DNA of 64,000 bases from Gimesia benthica (GCF_009720525.1 NZ_CP043930.1:3442501-3506500); one strand, 5' to 3'; shown: positions 26,370 through 35,747, counted from the stretch's first letter. A program made the numbers and translations. The notes: generated by a model from the letters alone, not told the origin.

Positions 26370-28663
26370 CAGAATTCCTGACCGCCACCAACGGGCTGTT
26401 CTCGTTCCTGGTCACATACCTGATTCATTCCACCATCCTAGGCCTGCTGGTTTTACTCGCCTTCATGTACGGGCCGCGCATCAGAACGGAAACCCGCGTC
26501 ACGTTCCTGAAAGTCGCCCTGCTCGGTCCCCTGCTTTCCAGCCTGATCGTCACACTCGACTACTTACCCCACTTCGGCTGGCAATGGTCGGTCACCTCTG
26601 TAACGGAAGCATCCAGCTCACCAGCCGAGACCGATCATCAGCGGGACAGGGATGACTTATTAAACTCAGCTTTGATGCCTGAATATCAGGGGAAATATGC
26701 CAGGAGCACCCGCGATAACGCGACCGCTGCCCCCTCACTCGCAGCAGTGCATGCGACAACCGAGGATTTGTCAAGCAGACAGTCCACTTCGGGTCCCGCC
26801 CATGGCTGGATCATCCGCTCGGTCTGCTGTCTCATCTTCCTGACAGCATGTATCTCGGGGGGAATTCTGATTCTGTATCAACTCCGCCAGTTGCGGCGTT
26901 TACGGTTGGAAGGACAACCTGTTACAACATCAGACACGCGATCGCTCGTGAAGCGACTGTCTCGCCAGGCGGGGCTCCGGGAACCGGTCAGTGTACTCGA
27001 ATCTCAACAGATCCGCAGTCCCTTCACCGCGGGTATCATCCGCCCGTTCATTTTAATCCCGGCGCGTTTTCTCGGCTTGCTGAATGCACAGGAAAAGGCA
27101 GCCCTGCTGGCCCATGAAATCGTGCATGTCGCCCGCAGGGACAGCCTCTGGAAATTAGTGGGAGAACTGCTGTGTCGCGGCTTCTTCTTTCAACCGCTGA
27201 ATCGCTGCCTGTTCCGGAAACTGGAAATCGAAATGGAGTTCGTCGCCGATGCCCACGCCGCACAACTGCTGGATGAACGCACGGGACTGGCACGCTGTCT
27301 GACAAAACTCTGTGAGTGGATCCTGACGGCTGATGCTTCACGGCGGGAACCACAGCTCAGTGTTGGAATGGCCGCCTTCCGTTCTACCCTGGGCCATCGT
27401 ATTGAATGTCTGCTGGAAGACAGACCGCTCCCTCCCAGGCGGTTTATGCGAACGACAATGCTGGGATCTGTTCTGGTACTCCTGATCTTACTGGTTGCAG
27501 TCGCGCCACGTGCCGCTGCGACTCCGCGGAACCCTGTCATAGAAGAGGAACCTTCAATGAAACAATCACTGACGACCCTGGCCGTTCTCGCCAGCCTGAC
27601 GCTACCCGCCGCCGCGGAAGACAAACAGTCCGAGCAGGCACGCCCCGCGGTAACCAGCACACAACCCGATGCCATTCCCGAGGGGGCTATGAATCTCAAC
27701 GGAATGTTAGTCGGTCAGCTGCTGAAAAAAGATGTGGAACGGGGAACCTTCGTTGTCAAAGTGGATGCCATCCCTCGCGTCTGGAAGAACAGCAAGGCGA
27801 AGAATCCCAAGAGCCTGGTTGGCAAGAATATTGAAGTCAACGGCGTATTCGGAAAGTGGCTGGATGTGCTGCTGCTGGTCAAACCGGGTGAAACGCTGGA
27901 ATTTGAAGCACGCCATGATCGCGGTACCCAACTTACGTTTCCCGGAGAACTCCTCCGCAAAGTAGCCCCCTACAAAGCGGAAGACTACCCCGTACTTCCG
28001 GAGGAGTTCCGCGGATTTCGCGGTGCTGTGACGGGCAAGGTCCTCAAAAAAGATCCCGATACCTTTGAGCTCATCGTGCAGGTCGACAAGGTAACGGACA
28101 CCTGGAAAAAGAGTGAAGCCGAAAACCCCAAAAGCATTGAAGGCAAAAAAATGATGCTCGCCGGGTTCTGGCGTCGCAAAGAAGCCTACTACAAACTGAA
28201 TGCAGGCGACCGCATTGAAGTCGGCCTGCAACATATCGGCCGCCAGAGTGACCATCTCTCGGTAGCCGAATTCGTCCGCAAAACCGATGAGAAACCCGAC
28301 CGCGAATCTGCCCCCGATCGCGAATCGGCCCCCGATCGGGAGCAGCAGTCAGAAGAATCCAGCGGTTTTCCTGCCGGCATGCGCGGCTTTCGCGGCATCT
28401 TAATCGGAACACTCGTCAGCAAAGATGTCGAAAAAGGTGAGTTCGTCTTCACCGCGGATAAAGTCAAGCGGGTCTGGAAAAAGAACGGGGCCAAAGACAC
28501 CAAAAGTTGTGAAGGTCGTCAGTTTACCGTGCAGGGTGTCTCCGGAAAGTGGCTGGATGTGCTGCTCGTACTGAAACCCGGTGATCGCCTGGAATGCGAA
28601 GCCTTCCACAACCGCGGCGACCAGCTCGACTTCCCCAGCGAACTCCTGAAAAAAATTGACTGA
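26366..28663 (+). CDS. M56 (BlaR1-like) metallopeptidase with three C-terminal repeats
   Basis: A 765-residue protein. The N-terminal half has membrane spans near 15-35, 50-70 and 155-172 and the zinc protease site LLAHEIVHVARRD near 247, with EMEFVADAHAAQL as the downstream Glu region. A last span (TTMLGSVLVLLILLVAV) near 355-372 follows. After it, MKQSLTTLAVLASLTLPAAAE (from ATG 27557) looks like a second, internal signal peptide with an AGAGGAA ribosome site upstream. Three repeats of about 95 residues then follow (GxLVxK-DVExGxFVxxxDxxxRVWK...GKWLDVLLVLKPGD), the second divergent. A short DRESAP tandem lies between repeats two and three. Known role of the family: signal-driven cleavage of BlaI. 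The repeats may sense the signal. Confidence 0.85.
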   Translation: MTEFLTATNGLFSFLVTYLIHSTILGLLVLLAFMYGPRIRTETRVTFLKVALLGPLLSSLIVTLDYLPHFGWQWSVTSVTEASSSPAETDHQRDRDDLLNSALMPEYQGKYARSTRDNATAAPSLAAVHATTEDLSSRQSTSGPAHGWIIRSVCCLIFLTACISGGILILYQLRQLRRLRLEGQPVTTSDTRSLVKRLSRQAGLREPVSVLESQQIRSPFTAGIIRPFILIPARFLGLLNAQEKAALLAHEIVHVARRDSLWKLVGELLCRGFFFQPLNRCLFRKLEIEMEFVADAHAAQLLDERTGLARCLTKLCEWILTADASRREPQLSVGMAAFRSTLGHRIECLLEDRPLPPRRFMRTTMLGSVLVLLILLVAVAPRAAATPRNPVIEEEPSMKQSLTTLAVLASLTLPAAAEDKQSEQARPAVTSTQPDAIPEGAMNLNGMLVGQLLKKDVERGTFVVKVDAIPRVWKNSKAKNPKSLVGKNIEVNGVFGKWLDVLLLVKPGETLEFEARHDRGTQLTFPGELLRKVAPYKAEDYPVLPEEFRGFRGAVTGKVLKKDPDTFELIVQVDKVTDTWKKSEAENPKSIEGKKMMLAGFWRRKEAYYKLNAGDRIEVGLQHIGRQSDHLSVAEFVRKTDEKPDRESAPDRESAPDREQQSEESSGFPAGMRGFRGILIGTLVSKDVEKGEFVFTADKVKRVWKKNGAKDTKSCEGRQFTVQGVSGKWLDVLLVLKPGDRLECEAFHNRGDQLDFPSELLKKID

Positions 28664-28677
28664 CAGAAAGGTGCCCC

Positions 28678-31095
28678 ATGCGTGCTTTCTTCAGTTGTTT
28701 CTCGCTACTCCTCATGGCGGTCCCTGCATTCGCAGAACAGGCCGCCACAAAAATCCTGCCCCCCGTCAGTCAGCGATTTGCACCCGCTGACTCCGGGGAG
28801 CAGCCTGATTTCCAGAAACATGTCATCCCACTGCTGGGTCGGCTGGGTTGCAATGGCCGCGCCTGTCATGGATCGTTCCAGGGACGAGGTGGATTTCAAC
28901 TCTCGCTGTTTGGCTACGATTTCCAGATGGACCACGCGGCGCTCCACGGGAAAGCTGGCTCGACTGCCGGCCCCCGGATCAACGTCAAGCAACCGGAACA
29001 AAGCCTGATTCTCCGGAAAGCCATGGAGCAGGTTGACCACGAGGGAGGCGAGCGGTTTGCATCCGGTTCCTGGGAACATCATCTCTTCCAGCGCTGGATT
29101 GAAACCGGGGCTCGGGGAACGCAGACACCGCGTCAGCTGAAAGAGTTACAGATCGAACCAGCTGAAGTCATCTTCCACAAGGACTCCCGTCCCCTGCAAC
29201 TACAGGTCGTCGCCGTCTGGCAGGATGGAAGTCGTGAAGACGTCACCCCGCTCTGCCGGTTTCGCTCCAACGATGATACGGTGGTCAGCGTCAGCGAAAA
29301 CGGGGAATTGAAAACGGAGGGTCCGGGCGACACACATCTCATCGCCTTCTACGACAACGGCGTCGCGGCACTGCCCGTGATGCGTGCCCTCTCTGAGCAG
29401 GGTCAGAAACACACTCCCCCAAAACCCGCACGCACGAAAATTGATGAGTTTATTGAAGCCAAATTAAACAAGCTGGGAATCCAGCCTTCACCGGTCTGCA
29501 CCGATGCCGAGTTTCTCCGCCGGGTGAGTATCGATCTCACAGGCACCTTGCCCGCACCGCAGGAGATTGAAGCATTTCTCGCTGATCCATCCCCCGGTAA
29601 ACGCGATGACAAAATCGACGAATTACTCCAGCGTCCCGCTTACGCCGCCTGGTGGGCCAACCGGCTGTGCGATTTCACGGGCTGCAATCCCAACCAGCAG
29701 GCGGAACTTGGACAGGACCTGTCCGTGCAATGGTACACCTGGATCTTTCAGCGCCTGCAGGAAAATCTGCCCTATGATCAGCTGATCGAGCGAATCGTAC
29801 TTTCCCGCAGTCGCGAAGAGGACCAGTCCTTTCTCGAATACAGCCAGAGTGTCTCGGCTTATTTTCGGGATCACGCGCCTGCCGAATTTGCGAACCGACG
29901 TACGATGCCTCATTACTGGACGCGTCGGACCATGGAAAAGCCAGAAGACAAAGCGCTCGCCTTCGCGCATAGCTTCCTCGGCATTCGCCTGCAATGTGCC
30001 CAGTGCCACAAACATCCCTTCGCCCCCTGGACACAAACCGACTTCCAGCAGTTCTCCGCGTTTTTTAAGCAGGTCGAGTTTGGTGTGCAGCCGGATGCAG
30101 AAAAAGAATACCGCGAGCTCGCCCAAAAAGTCGGATTAAACGTGCGCGGCAAACAGGGTGCCCCCATTCGCCCGGCTGTCCTCAAACACGCACAGGCAGG
30201 ACGCGTGATCCCCTGGCGGGAGTTGTACATCGCCCCGCAATCCAAGCCCGCCCGCCTGAGTCTGCTGCGGAGTGGCACCGTAGAAATTTCCCCCGGCGAC
30301 GACCCGCGCAGCGCCATCATGAACTGGATGAAGAATCCCGACAATCCCTGGTTTGCACGGGCCTTTGTGAACCGTGTCTGGGCCGGATATTTTCACGCGG
30401 GAATCATCGACCCGCCCGATGAACTCAACGCGGCGAACCCGCCCAGCCATCCACAGCTTCTGGACTGGTTGAGCAGCGAATTCATTGCGCATGACTATGA
30501 CATGCAGTGGCTGCATCGGCAAATCGTTTCCAGCGACGCTTACCAGCGCAGCAGGACACCCAACGCCACAAACAGCGCTGACCGCCGAAACTTCAGCCGG
30601 GCCATCCCCCGACGACTGCCCGCGGAAATCGTGTACGATGGCATTAAGCAGGCCGTCGCTGCCTCGAATGAAATGGACTCCGTCAGAACGGATCTCACCC
30701 GGCGGGCAATCGGCCACCTGTCGATGCGGCTCGCAGGCACCTATGCCATGCATGTCTTCGGCAAACCGGAGCGGGCGGTCAATTGTGACTGCGAACGCGT
30801 CAACCAGCCCACGCTGCTGCAATCCATTTTCATGCAGAACGATCCCCTCGTTGAACAACGCCTCGCCGGCAGCGGATGGATTGAGGAAATCGACACCCTC
30901 GAACAGGCCGGCAATTCCCCCGATCGTGCCACACTCATTCAAACTGCCTGGTTGCGTACTGTCGGACGAAGGCCGAACCGGCAGGAAATCGAACGGGCGG
31001 AACAACACCTGGCCCAATGCACGACAACCGCAGAAGGCATCTCTGACTTACTCTGGGCCCTGCTCAACACCAAAGAATTCATGCTAAACCACTAA
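28678..31095 (+). CDS. DUF1549/DUF1553 protein with a Big_2-like domain
   Basis: An 805-residue secreted protein, 14 bases after the M56 gene and so in its operon. It has a signal peptide (FFSCFSLLLMAVPAFA), an N-terminal cytochrome-like segment with CNGRACHG (C-x4-CH, a spacing common to this group rather than classical CxxCH), and a Big_2-like domain near 150-235. DUF1549 (DEFIEAKLNKLGIQPSP, FLRRVSIDLTGTLP) and DUF1553 (NPWFARAFVNRVWAGYF, SDAYQRS) follow. A second CAQCHKHPF lies near 440. These proteins are planctomycete hallmarks that pair with DUF1501 proteins; biochemical role unknown. Confidence 0.9.
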   Translation: MRAFFSCFSLLLMAVPAFAEQAATKILPPVSQRFAPADSGEQPDFQKHVIPLLGRLGCNGRACHGSFQGRGGFQLSLFGYDFQMDHAALHGKAGSTAGPRINVKQPEQSLILRKAMEQVDHEGGERFASGSWEHHLFQRWIETGARGTQTPRQLKELQIEPAEVIFHKDSRPLQLQVVAVWQDGSREDVTPLCRFRSNDDTVVSVSENGELKTEGPGDTHLIAFYDNGVAALPVMRALSEQGQKHTPPKPARTKIDEFIEAKLNKLGIQPSPVCTDAEFLRRVSIDLTGTLPAPQEIEAFLADPSPGKRDDKIDELLQRPAYAAWWANRLCDFTGCNPNQQAELGQDLSVQWYTWIFQRLQENLPYDQLIERIVLSRSREEDQSFLEYSQSVSAYFRDHAPAEFANRRTMPHYWTRRTMEKPEDKALAFAHSFLGIRLQCAQCHKHPFAPWTQTDFQQFSAFFKQVEFGVQPDAEKEYRELAQKVGLNVRGKQGAPIRPAVLKHAQAGRVIPWRELYIAPQSKPARLSLLRSGTVEISPGDDPRSAIMNWMKNPDNPWFARAFVNRVWAGYFHAGIIDPPDELNAANPPSHPQLLDWLSSEFIAHDYDMQWLHRQIVSSDAYQRSRTPNATNSADRRNFSRAIPRRLPAEIVYDGIKQAVAASNEMDSVRTDLTRRAIGHLSMRLAGTYAMHVFGKPERAVNCDCERVNQPTLLQSIFMQNDPLVEQRLAGSGWIEEIDTLEQAGNSPDRATLIQTAWLRTVGRRPNRQEIERAEQHLAQCTTTAEGISDLLWALLNTKEFMLNH

Positions 31096-31128
31096 GCGTC
31101 TTCTGTTCTTTCGCGAAGGAATCGTTCG

Positions 31129-32418
31129 ATGTTAAACTCGCTCACACAACTGACGCGTCGGCAAATGCTGAAAGTGGGTGTCCTGGGTTCGGGTCTCTCG
31201 CTGAGCCAGCATCTCAGACTGAATGCGGAAACAGGTCAGACAGACACACAGCGTTCCGCCATTCTGATTTTTCTGGGCGGCGGCCCTTCGCATCAGGACA
31301 CCTTCGATCTCAAACCAGACGCACCGAAAGAATACCGGGGACAGTTTGACCCGATTTCCACATCCGCGTCAGGGGTTCAGATCTGTGAGCACCTGCCGCG
31401 CCTGGCCCGCCAGGCCGACCGCTATGCTGTGCTGCGGGGCATCACCCACAATCTTGCCGCCCACGGCTTAGGCACACGTTACCTGATGACCGGCAACCGC
31501 CCCACGCCAGTCGTGAAATACCCCATGTATGGCAGCGTCGTCAGCCGGGAGTTTCCCGCCGCCCACGATCTCCCTTCATTTGTTTCTATTGATCGCCCCG
31601 TCGAAGGTCCCGGCTATCTGGGACCGGAATATGGGCCGCTGTCAACCGGGGAAAAGCCACGCTACGGACAACCCTTTCGAGTGCGGGGCATCACACTCGG
31701 CGATGGCATGACCGTGGACAAATACCGTTCCCGACGAGAACTGCTTGCCGATCTGGATACGGCCTTTCAAGGCTTTGAAAAACAGGACGACACGGTCCGC
31801 GGTCTGGATCGGTTTTCGGAAAAGGCCTATCGCATCATCAGCTCTCCCCGGGCACGCAGTGCCTTTGATCTCTCCCTCGAATCCGACCGGGAAATTGATC
31901 GCTTCGGTCGCCACGACTATGGGCAAAGCGTCTTACTCACCACCCGGCTCATTGAAGCCGGTGTGCGGTTTGTGACGGTCCTGCTCGAAGGCTGGGACAC
32001 GCATCAGGACAACTTCAATACCCTCGGGCGCAAACTGCTGCCGCAACTCGATCAGTCACTCGCAGCCCTCTTCGACCGCCTGGAATCCAAAGGCCTGCTC
32101 CAGTCGACGTCGATTCTGGTCACCGGGGAATTTGGCCGCACTCCTAAAATCAACGGCAATGCCGGACGCGATCATTGGGCACGCGCCATGTGCGCCCTGA
32201 TGGCCGGCGGCGCAGTCCAAGGGGGACAGGTCCTGGGTGCAACCGATGACAAGGCACAAGCCCCCATCGATCAAGGCTTCACACCCGACGATCTCGCCGC
32301 CAGCTTTTTCCAAAACATAGGCATCGACCCCAAAACGGAATACAGCGCCAACGTCGGCCGACCTATCACCCTCATCCGCAACGGCGCCCCCATCCCCGGC
32401 CTGTTGTCGGGGACTTAG
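31129..32418 (+). CDS. DUF1501 (sulfatase-like) protein
   Basis: A 429-residue protein with a twin-arginine leader (TRRQMLKVGVLGSG), so probably exported folded. The fold is alkaline-phosphatase/sulfatase-like: AILIFLGGGPSHQDTFDLKP near the start, then GVQICEHLPRLARQADRYAV, VRFVTVLLEGWDTHQDNF, and TSILVTGEFGRTPKINGNAGRDHWARA. DUF1501 lacks the sulfatase formylglycine site, and its activity is unknown. It follows the DUF1549 gene by 33 bases; the pair is one unit under the second BlaI system. Confidence 0.92.
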   Translation: MLNSLTQLTRRQMLKVGVLGSGLSLSQHLRLNAETGQTDTQRSAILIFLGGGPSHQDTFDLKPDAPKEYRGQFDPISTSASGVQICEHLPRLARQADRYAVLRGITHNLAAHGLGTRYLMTGNRPTPVVKYPMYGSVVSREFPAAHDLPSFVSIDRPVEGPGYLGPEYGPLSTGEKPRYGQPFRVRGITLGDGMTVDKYRSRRELLADLDTAFQGFEKQDDTVRGLDRFSEKAYRIISSPRARSAFDLSLESDREIDRFGRHDYGQSVLLTTRLIEAGVRFVTVLLEGWDTHQDNFNTLGRKLLPQLDQSLAALFDRLESKGLLQSTSILVTGEFGRTPKINGNAGRDHWARAMCALMAGGAVQGGQVLGATDDKAQAPIDQGFTPDDLAASFFQNIGIDPKTEYSANVGRPITLIRNGAPIPGLLSGT

Positions 32419-32589
32419 GGCTTGATCGAATAGCCACTCAATACTCCCGGCTGCTTCCACCCCGCTGGTTGCCACCGTTGCGGGTCAGCGATTCCGCGAC
32501 AGGCCATGCGTTTTGATTTTCAGCGCAGCAATAACACGCTGGATACGCTGCGGAGATCTATGCTAACGGGAATGTCGGACCAGCGACCT

Positions 32590-32883
32590 TTACTCATCGC
32601 ACAGCACAAACGTAATTCTGGAATGCGTATCGTCTTCGGGATTTTGCCACTCACTCACCCGCAGCAGGTATCCTGCATTTTCCAGCGCCTCAAGATCTGA
32701 GAATGGCATGCTGTCCAGTATCTCGCTTGGTAAATGCTGGCCACCCGCAGCCAGCCAGTGATATTGTCCATACGGCAGATAGCCCAGGTACTCTGTTTCA
32801 TAAGTGAATTCCTGCGCCGCCTGACCGGCGAGTGCTGACTGCAGTCGCTCCAGTAAATCGAGTTGTGATCGGGTTAATTCCAT
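32590..32883 (-). CDS. Small protein of unknown function
   Basis: A 97-residue cytosolic protein beginning MELTRSQLDLLERLQSALAGQ; an in-frame ATG 9 bases earlier is possible. It contains YETEYLGYLPYGQYHWLAAGG and ends in RITFVLCDE. Acidic, with several aromatic residues and no metal or catalytic motif. Sits 86 bases after another small minus-strand gene and may share its transcript. Not recognised. Confidence 0.55.
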   Translation of the reverse strand: MELTRSQLDLLERLQSALAGQAAQEFTYETEYLGYLPYGQYHWLAAGGQHLPSEILDSMPFSDLEALENAGYLLRVSEWQNPEDDTHSRITFVLCDE

Positions 32884-32969
32884 AGGATGCAATCAGTCAG
32901 ATTGGAACAATAGGGTTCGATCAAAGAGAAACCCATTCCGCTGTACCCATCATTCAAACGAGTAATGTG

Positions 32970-33326
32970 TCAGGCTGGTGGTGGAAGTTCAGAAACGATA
33001 TCACTCCCTGACAGATAAAATGCAGGCAGGTCATCTCTAGTCGGTTGCCACCCCTGTTCAAGTGCTGTCAGAATGAGTTTCCGAATGATTGATGGTTTCA
33101 CGGCATGAGGTACTGGTTGGTACCACCATCCACCAGATTTGACCGGGATCATATTATGAGGCTTTGCAAAACCGGACAGTAAAGTCTGCCCTGGTGATTC
33201 CATATGCTGGATAGAAATCCTAAGTTCCATGTCATCTCTATCTGGCCTGATTCGATAGCGATATTGAGTTTTCTCCACAGTAATGATGCGAGTTCCCTTT
33301 TGCCGCAAAGTCACGGTTTTCTCCAT
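32970..33326 (-). CDS. Small basic protein of unknown function
   Basis: A 118-residue protein beginning MEKTVTLRQKGTRIITVEKTQYRYRIRPDRDDMELRISIQ, a beta-rich start, then GGWWYQPVPHAVKPSIIRKLILTALEQGW. The helix after HAVKPSIIRK suggests a small domain that could bind nucleic acid or protein, but there is no known motif. No signal peptide. Likely in the same transcript as the following small gene. Confidence 0.6.
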   Translation of the reverse strand: MEKTVTLRQKGTRIITVEKTQYRYRIRPDRDDMELRISIQHMESPGQTLLSGFAKPHNMIPVKSGGWWYQPVPHAVKPSIIRKLILTALEQGWQPTRDDLPAFYLSGSDIVSELPPPA

Positions 33327-33444
33327 TACAATTTAGTAGTCAAATTCGTAAAAAGAACAGATAGAAAAAGTAATCAGGAATCTTCGTTTGATGCGGAATA
33401 CAACAATAGACATCCTCATCATAGCTGCTATTCTCACCAGATCC

Positions 33445-33480
33445 CAAAACACCCCTGATCCGATTTCTCAGACAAGGGGT
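33445..33480 (-). terminator. Terminator of the Ro60 gene
   Basis: ACCCCT/AGGGGT (33451-33456 and 33475-33480) with a partly paired interior. On the minus strand it is followed by GTTTTGGG. It lies 25 bases after the TROVE stop codon. Confidence 0.65.
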
Positions 33481-33505
33481 ATCCCAGTTAAACCAAACGA
33501 GCCGA

Positions 33506-35119
33506 TCAGACTTCGATCGACTCGACCTCGGCGACGAACCGGCCGGCGTCGTTGCCCAGGAACGACGCCACCACGTTGAACACCGCGTCATTGAAGCCGC
33601 CCATGTTCAGGATGTCGTCGCGCTCCGGGGCCTGTGACGAACCGTAAGGCTGGATGTCGATGCATACCAGCTTCGGATCCGTCACGCCCAGTCGCCGCTG
33701 GTTCTCTATGAACCGCTGCCACTCAGTCATCACGCCGGTCGAACCGTAACGGCCCTGCCGCACCCAGCTCTCGTTGTCGCTCACCAGCACGCAGCCGGCG
33801 AACGCACGCTTGCTGAGCTTCGTGTTGGCCACGTTCAGCGGGATCGAACAGTCGGTACCACCGCCGCCGTACTTCGCCAGCCGTGCCGACAGACTCAGAA
33901 TCGAGTCCGACGGATCCAGGCGGGCCTGGTAAGGCCGGGTATCGAATGGAATCACCACGCTGTCCGGGTTACGTCGTAGCACAGCCGCCGCAAACAGAGC
34001 CGCAGCATCCACACACGTCATCCGACTTGTAGCACCACGACGCTGCCAACCGGTAACCGGACACTGCATCGAACCGGACGTATCCAGACCGATCACCACC
34101 GGACCTGGCAGTTCCGGCACGTTACCGCAGGCGAGCTCAGCCGCCTGGTGCAGCGCCGTCTGAATCTTGCGAGGCACTTCGGCACTCACATTCAGATAAG
34201 CCGCCAGGAACTGGTACGGAAACTGTCGCGACTGACGGATTGCCTCCGCGTCCGCCAGACGGTCCGCCACATAGTCCACCAGCGCCGCATCCTGGAATAC
34301 GTCATGCCGCAGCAGCGTATTCAGGTTCATACGCAGCGCCTGTGGTCCCATCTGTCGGGCCAGCGCCTTCCAGACCAGCGGACTCTTGGCCGCATCCGCC
34401 AGCAGATCCCAACGCACGGACAGATTCTCAACGATCTCTGCCTGCGCCTGGTCAGTCTCTGCCTGACGATAAGCGATCAGCTGTCGCACCTGCCGTGGCA
34501 GATCCGCTGCGGTCGCCGGTGCCCACTTGGCAGGCTCCTTATCCGTCAGCCAGCCGAACAGCGCACGTCGCTCGTTGTCGACAGGCGTTGGTCGTGCCAG
34601 TCGCAGTACGTCGCGCAGGCTCGGATCGTGACCGATCGAAGCCGACAGCAGTCGACCCACCGAGGCCTCGTTCAGCCAGCGCTGAAACGCCCGCTGCAGA
34701 CTCGATGACAGACCGGTCCGACCAAACTGACCCGAACGGATCATCTGGAACAGCGTCCGCAGTACACGGCCGTTGTCAACCACGCGATCAAACACACGGT
34801 GCATCAGCTCGGTATCCCGCGTTGACAGTGTCGCCAGCAGCGCTGCCGGCATGTCCTTCATGCAGGCCCGCTCCCGCGCATACACGGCCAGCTGTGCCAG
34901 GTAGCGGTCATCGTCCACCTGGTCAATCAGCGTCCGCAGAGTATCCAGCTGTGTCTGCGCACCGACGTAGAACACGTTGTTGAACGTGCCGGTTGCCGCC
35001 AGCTGCGCGAGCGCATGCTTCGGCTCGAATTTATAAGCGCGACCGCCGGCCTCGTTACGCGAGTCCGCACGTGGATACTGATTCTGGCGATTTGAAAATA
35101 GAGTCTTGTTGGCCATCAT
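33506..35119 (-). CDS. rsr: Ro60/Rsr: TROVE-domain RNA-binding protein
   Basis: A 537-residue bacterial Ro60. The first two thirds are the TROVE HEAT-repeat ring ([47 protein letters not shown]). The last third is a von Willebrand A domain with an intact MIDAS site (DTSGSM near 358; GGGGTD near 410; SDNES near 435). Ro60 holds the ends of misfolded RNAs in its central hole and binds Y RNAs on its outer face; in Deinococcus it works with PNPase in RNA decay. An AGGAGG ribosome site precedes two adjacent ATGs (35119, 35116), and the second has better spacing. Seven RNA genes lie directly upstream on the same strand, five of them Y-RNA-like. No RtcB ligase or PNPase gene is nearby. Confidence 0.95.
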   Translation of the reverse strand: MMANKTLFSNRQNQYPRADSRNEAGGRAYKFEPKHALAQLAATGTFNNVFYVGAQTQLDTLRTLIDQVDDDRYLAQLAVYARERACMKDMPAALLATLSTRDTELMHRVFDRVVDNGRVLRTLFQMIRSGQFGRTGLSSSLQRAFQRWLNEASVGRLLSASIGHDPSLRDVLRLARPTPVDNERRALFGWLTDKEPAKWAPATAADLPRQVRQLIAYRQAETDQAQAEIVENLSVRWDLLADAAKSPLVWKALARQMGPQALRMNLNTLLRHDVFQDAALVDYVADRLADAEAIRQSRQFPYQFLAAYLNVSAEVPRKIQTALHQAAELACGNVPELPGPVVIGLDTSGSMQCPVTGWQRRGATSRMTCVDAAALFAAAVLRRNPDSVVIPFDTRPYQARLDPSDSILSLSARLAKYGGGGTDCSIPLNVANTKLSKRAFAGCVLVSDNESWVRQGRYGSTGVMTEWQRFIENQRRLGVTDPKLVCIDIQPYGSSQAPERDDILNMGGFNDAVFNVVASFLGNDAGRFVAEVESIEV

Positions 35120-35192
35120 AGCCTCCTTTAAAAAACGGGTCCGGCGAAAGACGCATCAGTCCCCACTGACGGCAGCCGGATCCTGTAAAAAG

Positions 35193-35336
35193 CACTCGAC
35201 GAGGTATTCGAGCAGAGTCCCACCCTGCCTCTCCGCGCGCACGCGGAGTCCAGGGTCCGGCCCAAATTTAAATATTCAGTGGGCCGGGCAGGAGTTGAAC
35301 CAGCGAAACCATGTACTCCACTCCAGCAGTCGAGTG
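35193..35336 (-). ncRNA. Y-RNA-like RNA 5, nearest to Ro60
   Basis: A 144-base unit closed by a perfect eight-pair stem CACTCGAC/GTCGAGTG (35329-35336 with 35193-35200). After the 5' arm come TGCTGG and GGAGTACATG, shared with the sister RNAs; the 3' arm is preceded by ACCTC as in RNA 2. Inside are an eight-pair helix CCGGCCCA/TGGGCCGG (35280-35287 with 35257-35264) capped by an AT-rich loop, and a TCCGCG-TGCG-CGCGGA hairpin. A CTTTTT run follows the closing stem and may terminate transcription. It lacks a clear D-arm. Confidence 0.75.
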
Positions 35337-35350
35337 AGTCGCTTAAGAAA

Positions 35351-35482
35351 GACCGACGAAGTTGTGGAACGAGAAAACGTCTGATGCTCTGCCAGTTAAG
35401 CTACAGCACCCGATTCAGGATGCTGGTGGGACTCGAACCCACATCGATCAGATTAACATGTACTCCCATTCGGCAGTCGGTC
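35351..35482 (-). ncRNA. Y-RNA-like RNA 4 with a circularly permuted tRNA mimic (YrlA-like)
   Basis: A 132-base unit closed by GACCGAC/GTCGGTC (35476-35482, 35351-35357), followed by TGCCG and GGAGTACATG. The interior reads as a tRNA with its ends joined: T-arm GTGGG-TTCGAGT-CCCAC (35426-35442), 3' acceptor strand AGCATCC (35418-35424), a six-base linker, 5' acceptor strand GGGTGCT (35405-35411, all seven pairs form), then a D-arm GCTT-AACTGGCA-GAGC (35386-35401). The six-pair stem TCTGAT/ATCAGA stands where the anticodon stem would be. The Ro-binding stem thus replaces the anticodon arm, as in YrlA RNAs. Confidence 0.85.
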
Positions 35483-35590
35483 CTGTTTGCATGTGACGCT
35501 ATTTGCGTCTCGGCTTGTCGACGATCAAAGTTTCGGTCTCCTTGAATGCATGCGATCCGTCTGCTGACAGATCGTCTTTCGACAGTAAAT

Positions 35591-35736
35591 ACAACCGACG
35601 AAGTGGTGAACCAGAGTTTCTACGGTGCTCTACCATTGAGCTACGGCGCGACTCGCTTTGCGAATGAGCGCCGGTGGGACTCGAACCCACAACCCCCGGG
35701 TCGTAAGCCATGTACTCCAGATCGGCAGTCGGTCAT
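35591..35736 (-). ncRNA. Y-RNA-like RNA 3 with a circularly permuted tRNA mimic (YrlA-like)
   Basis: A 146-base unit closed by a nine-pair stem ATGACCGAC/GTCGGTTGT (35728-35736, 35591-35599), then TGCCG and GGAGTACATG; CACCACTTC precedes the 3' arm. T-arm GTGGG-TTCGAGT-CCCAC at 35674-35690; acceptor strands CGGCGC (35668-35673) and GCGCCG (35644-35649) pair across a linker that itself folds as TCGC-AAA-GCGA. D-arm GCTC-AATGGTA-GAGC at 35627-35641, keeping the GG of the D-loop. TTACG/CGTAG forms the anticodon-stem equivalent. The 108 bases between this RNA and RNA 4 contain short hairpins but no gene I recognise. Confidence 0.85.
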
Positions 35737-35747
35737 GTCTTTTTTAA

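Noticed and set aside
35279..35711. Open frames on both strands across the RNA cluster with phrases such as GVVGSSPTG and RSSMVEH
   Set aside because: These are the well-known false translations of tRNA-like T- and D-arms. The sequence is explained by the structured RNAs.
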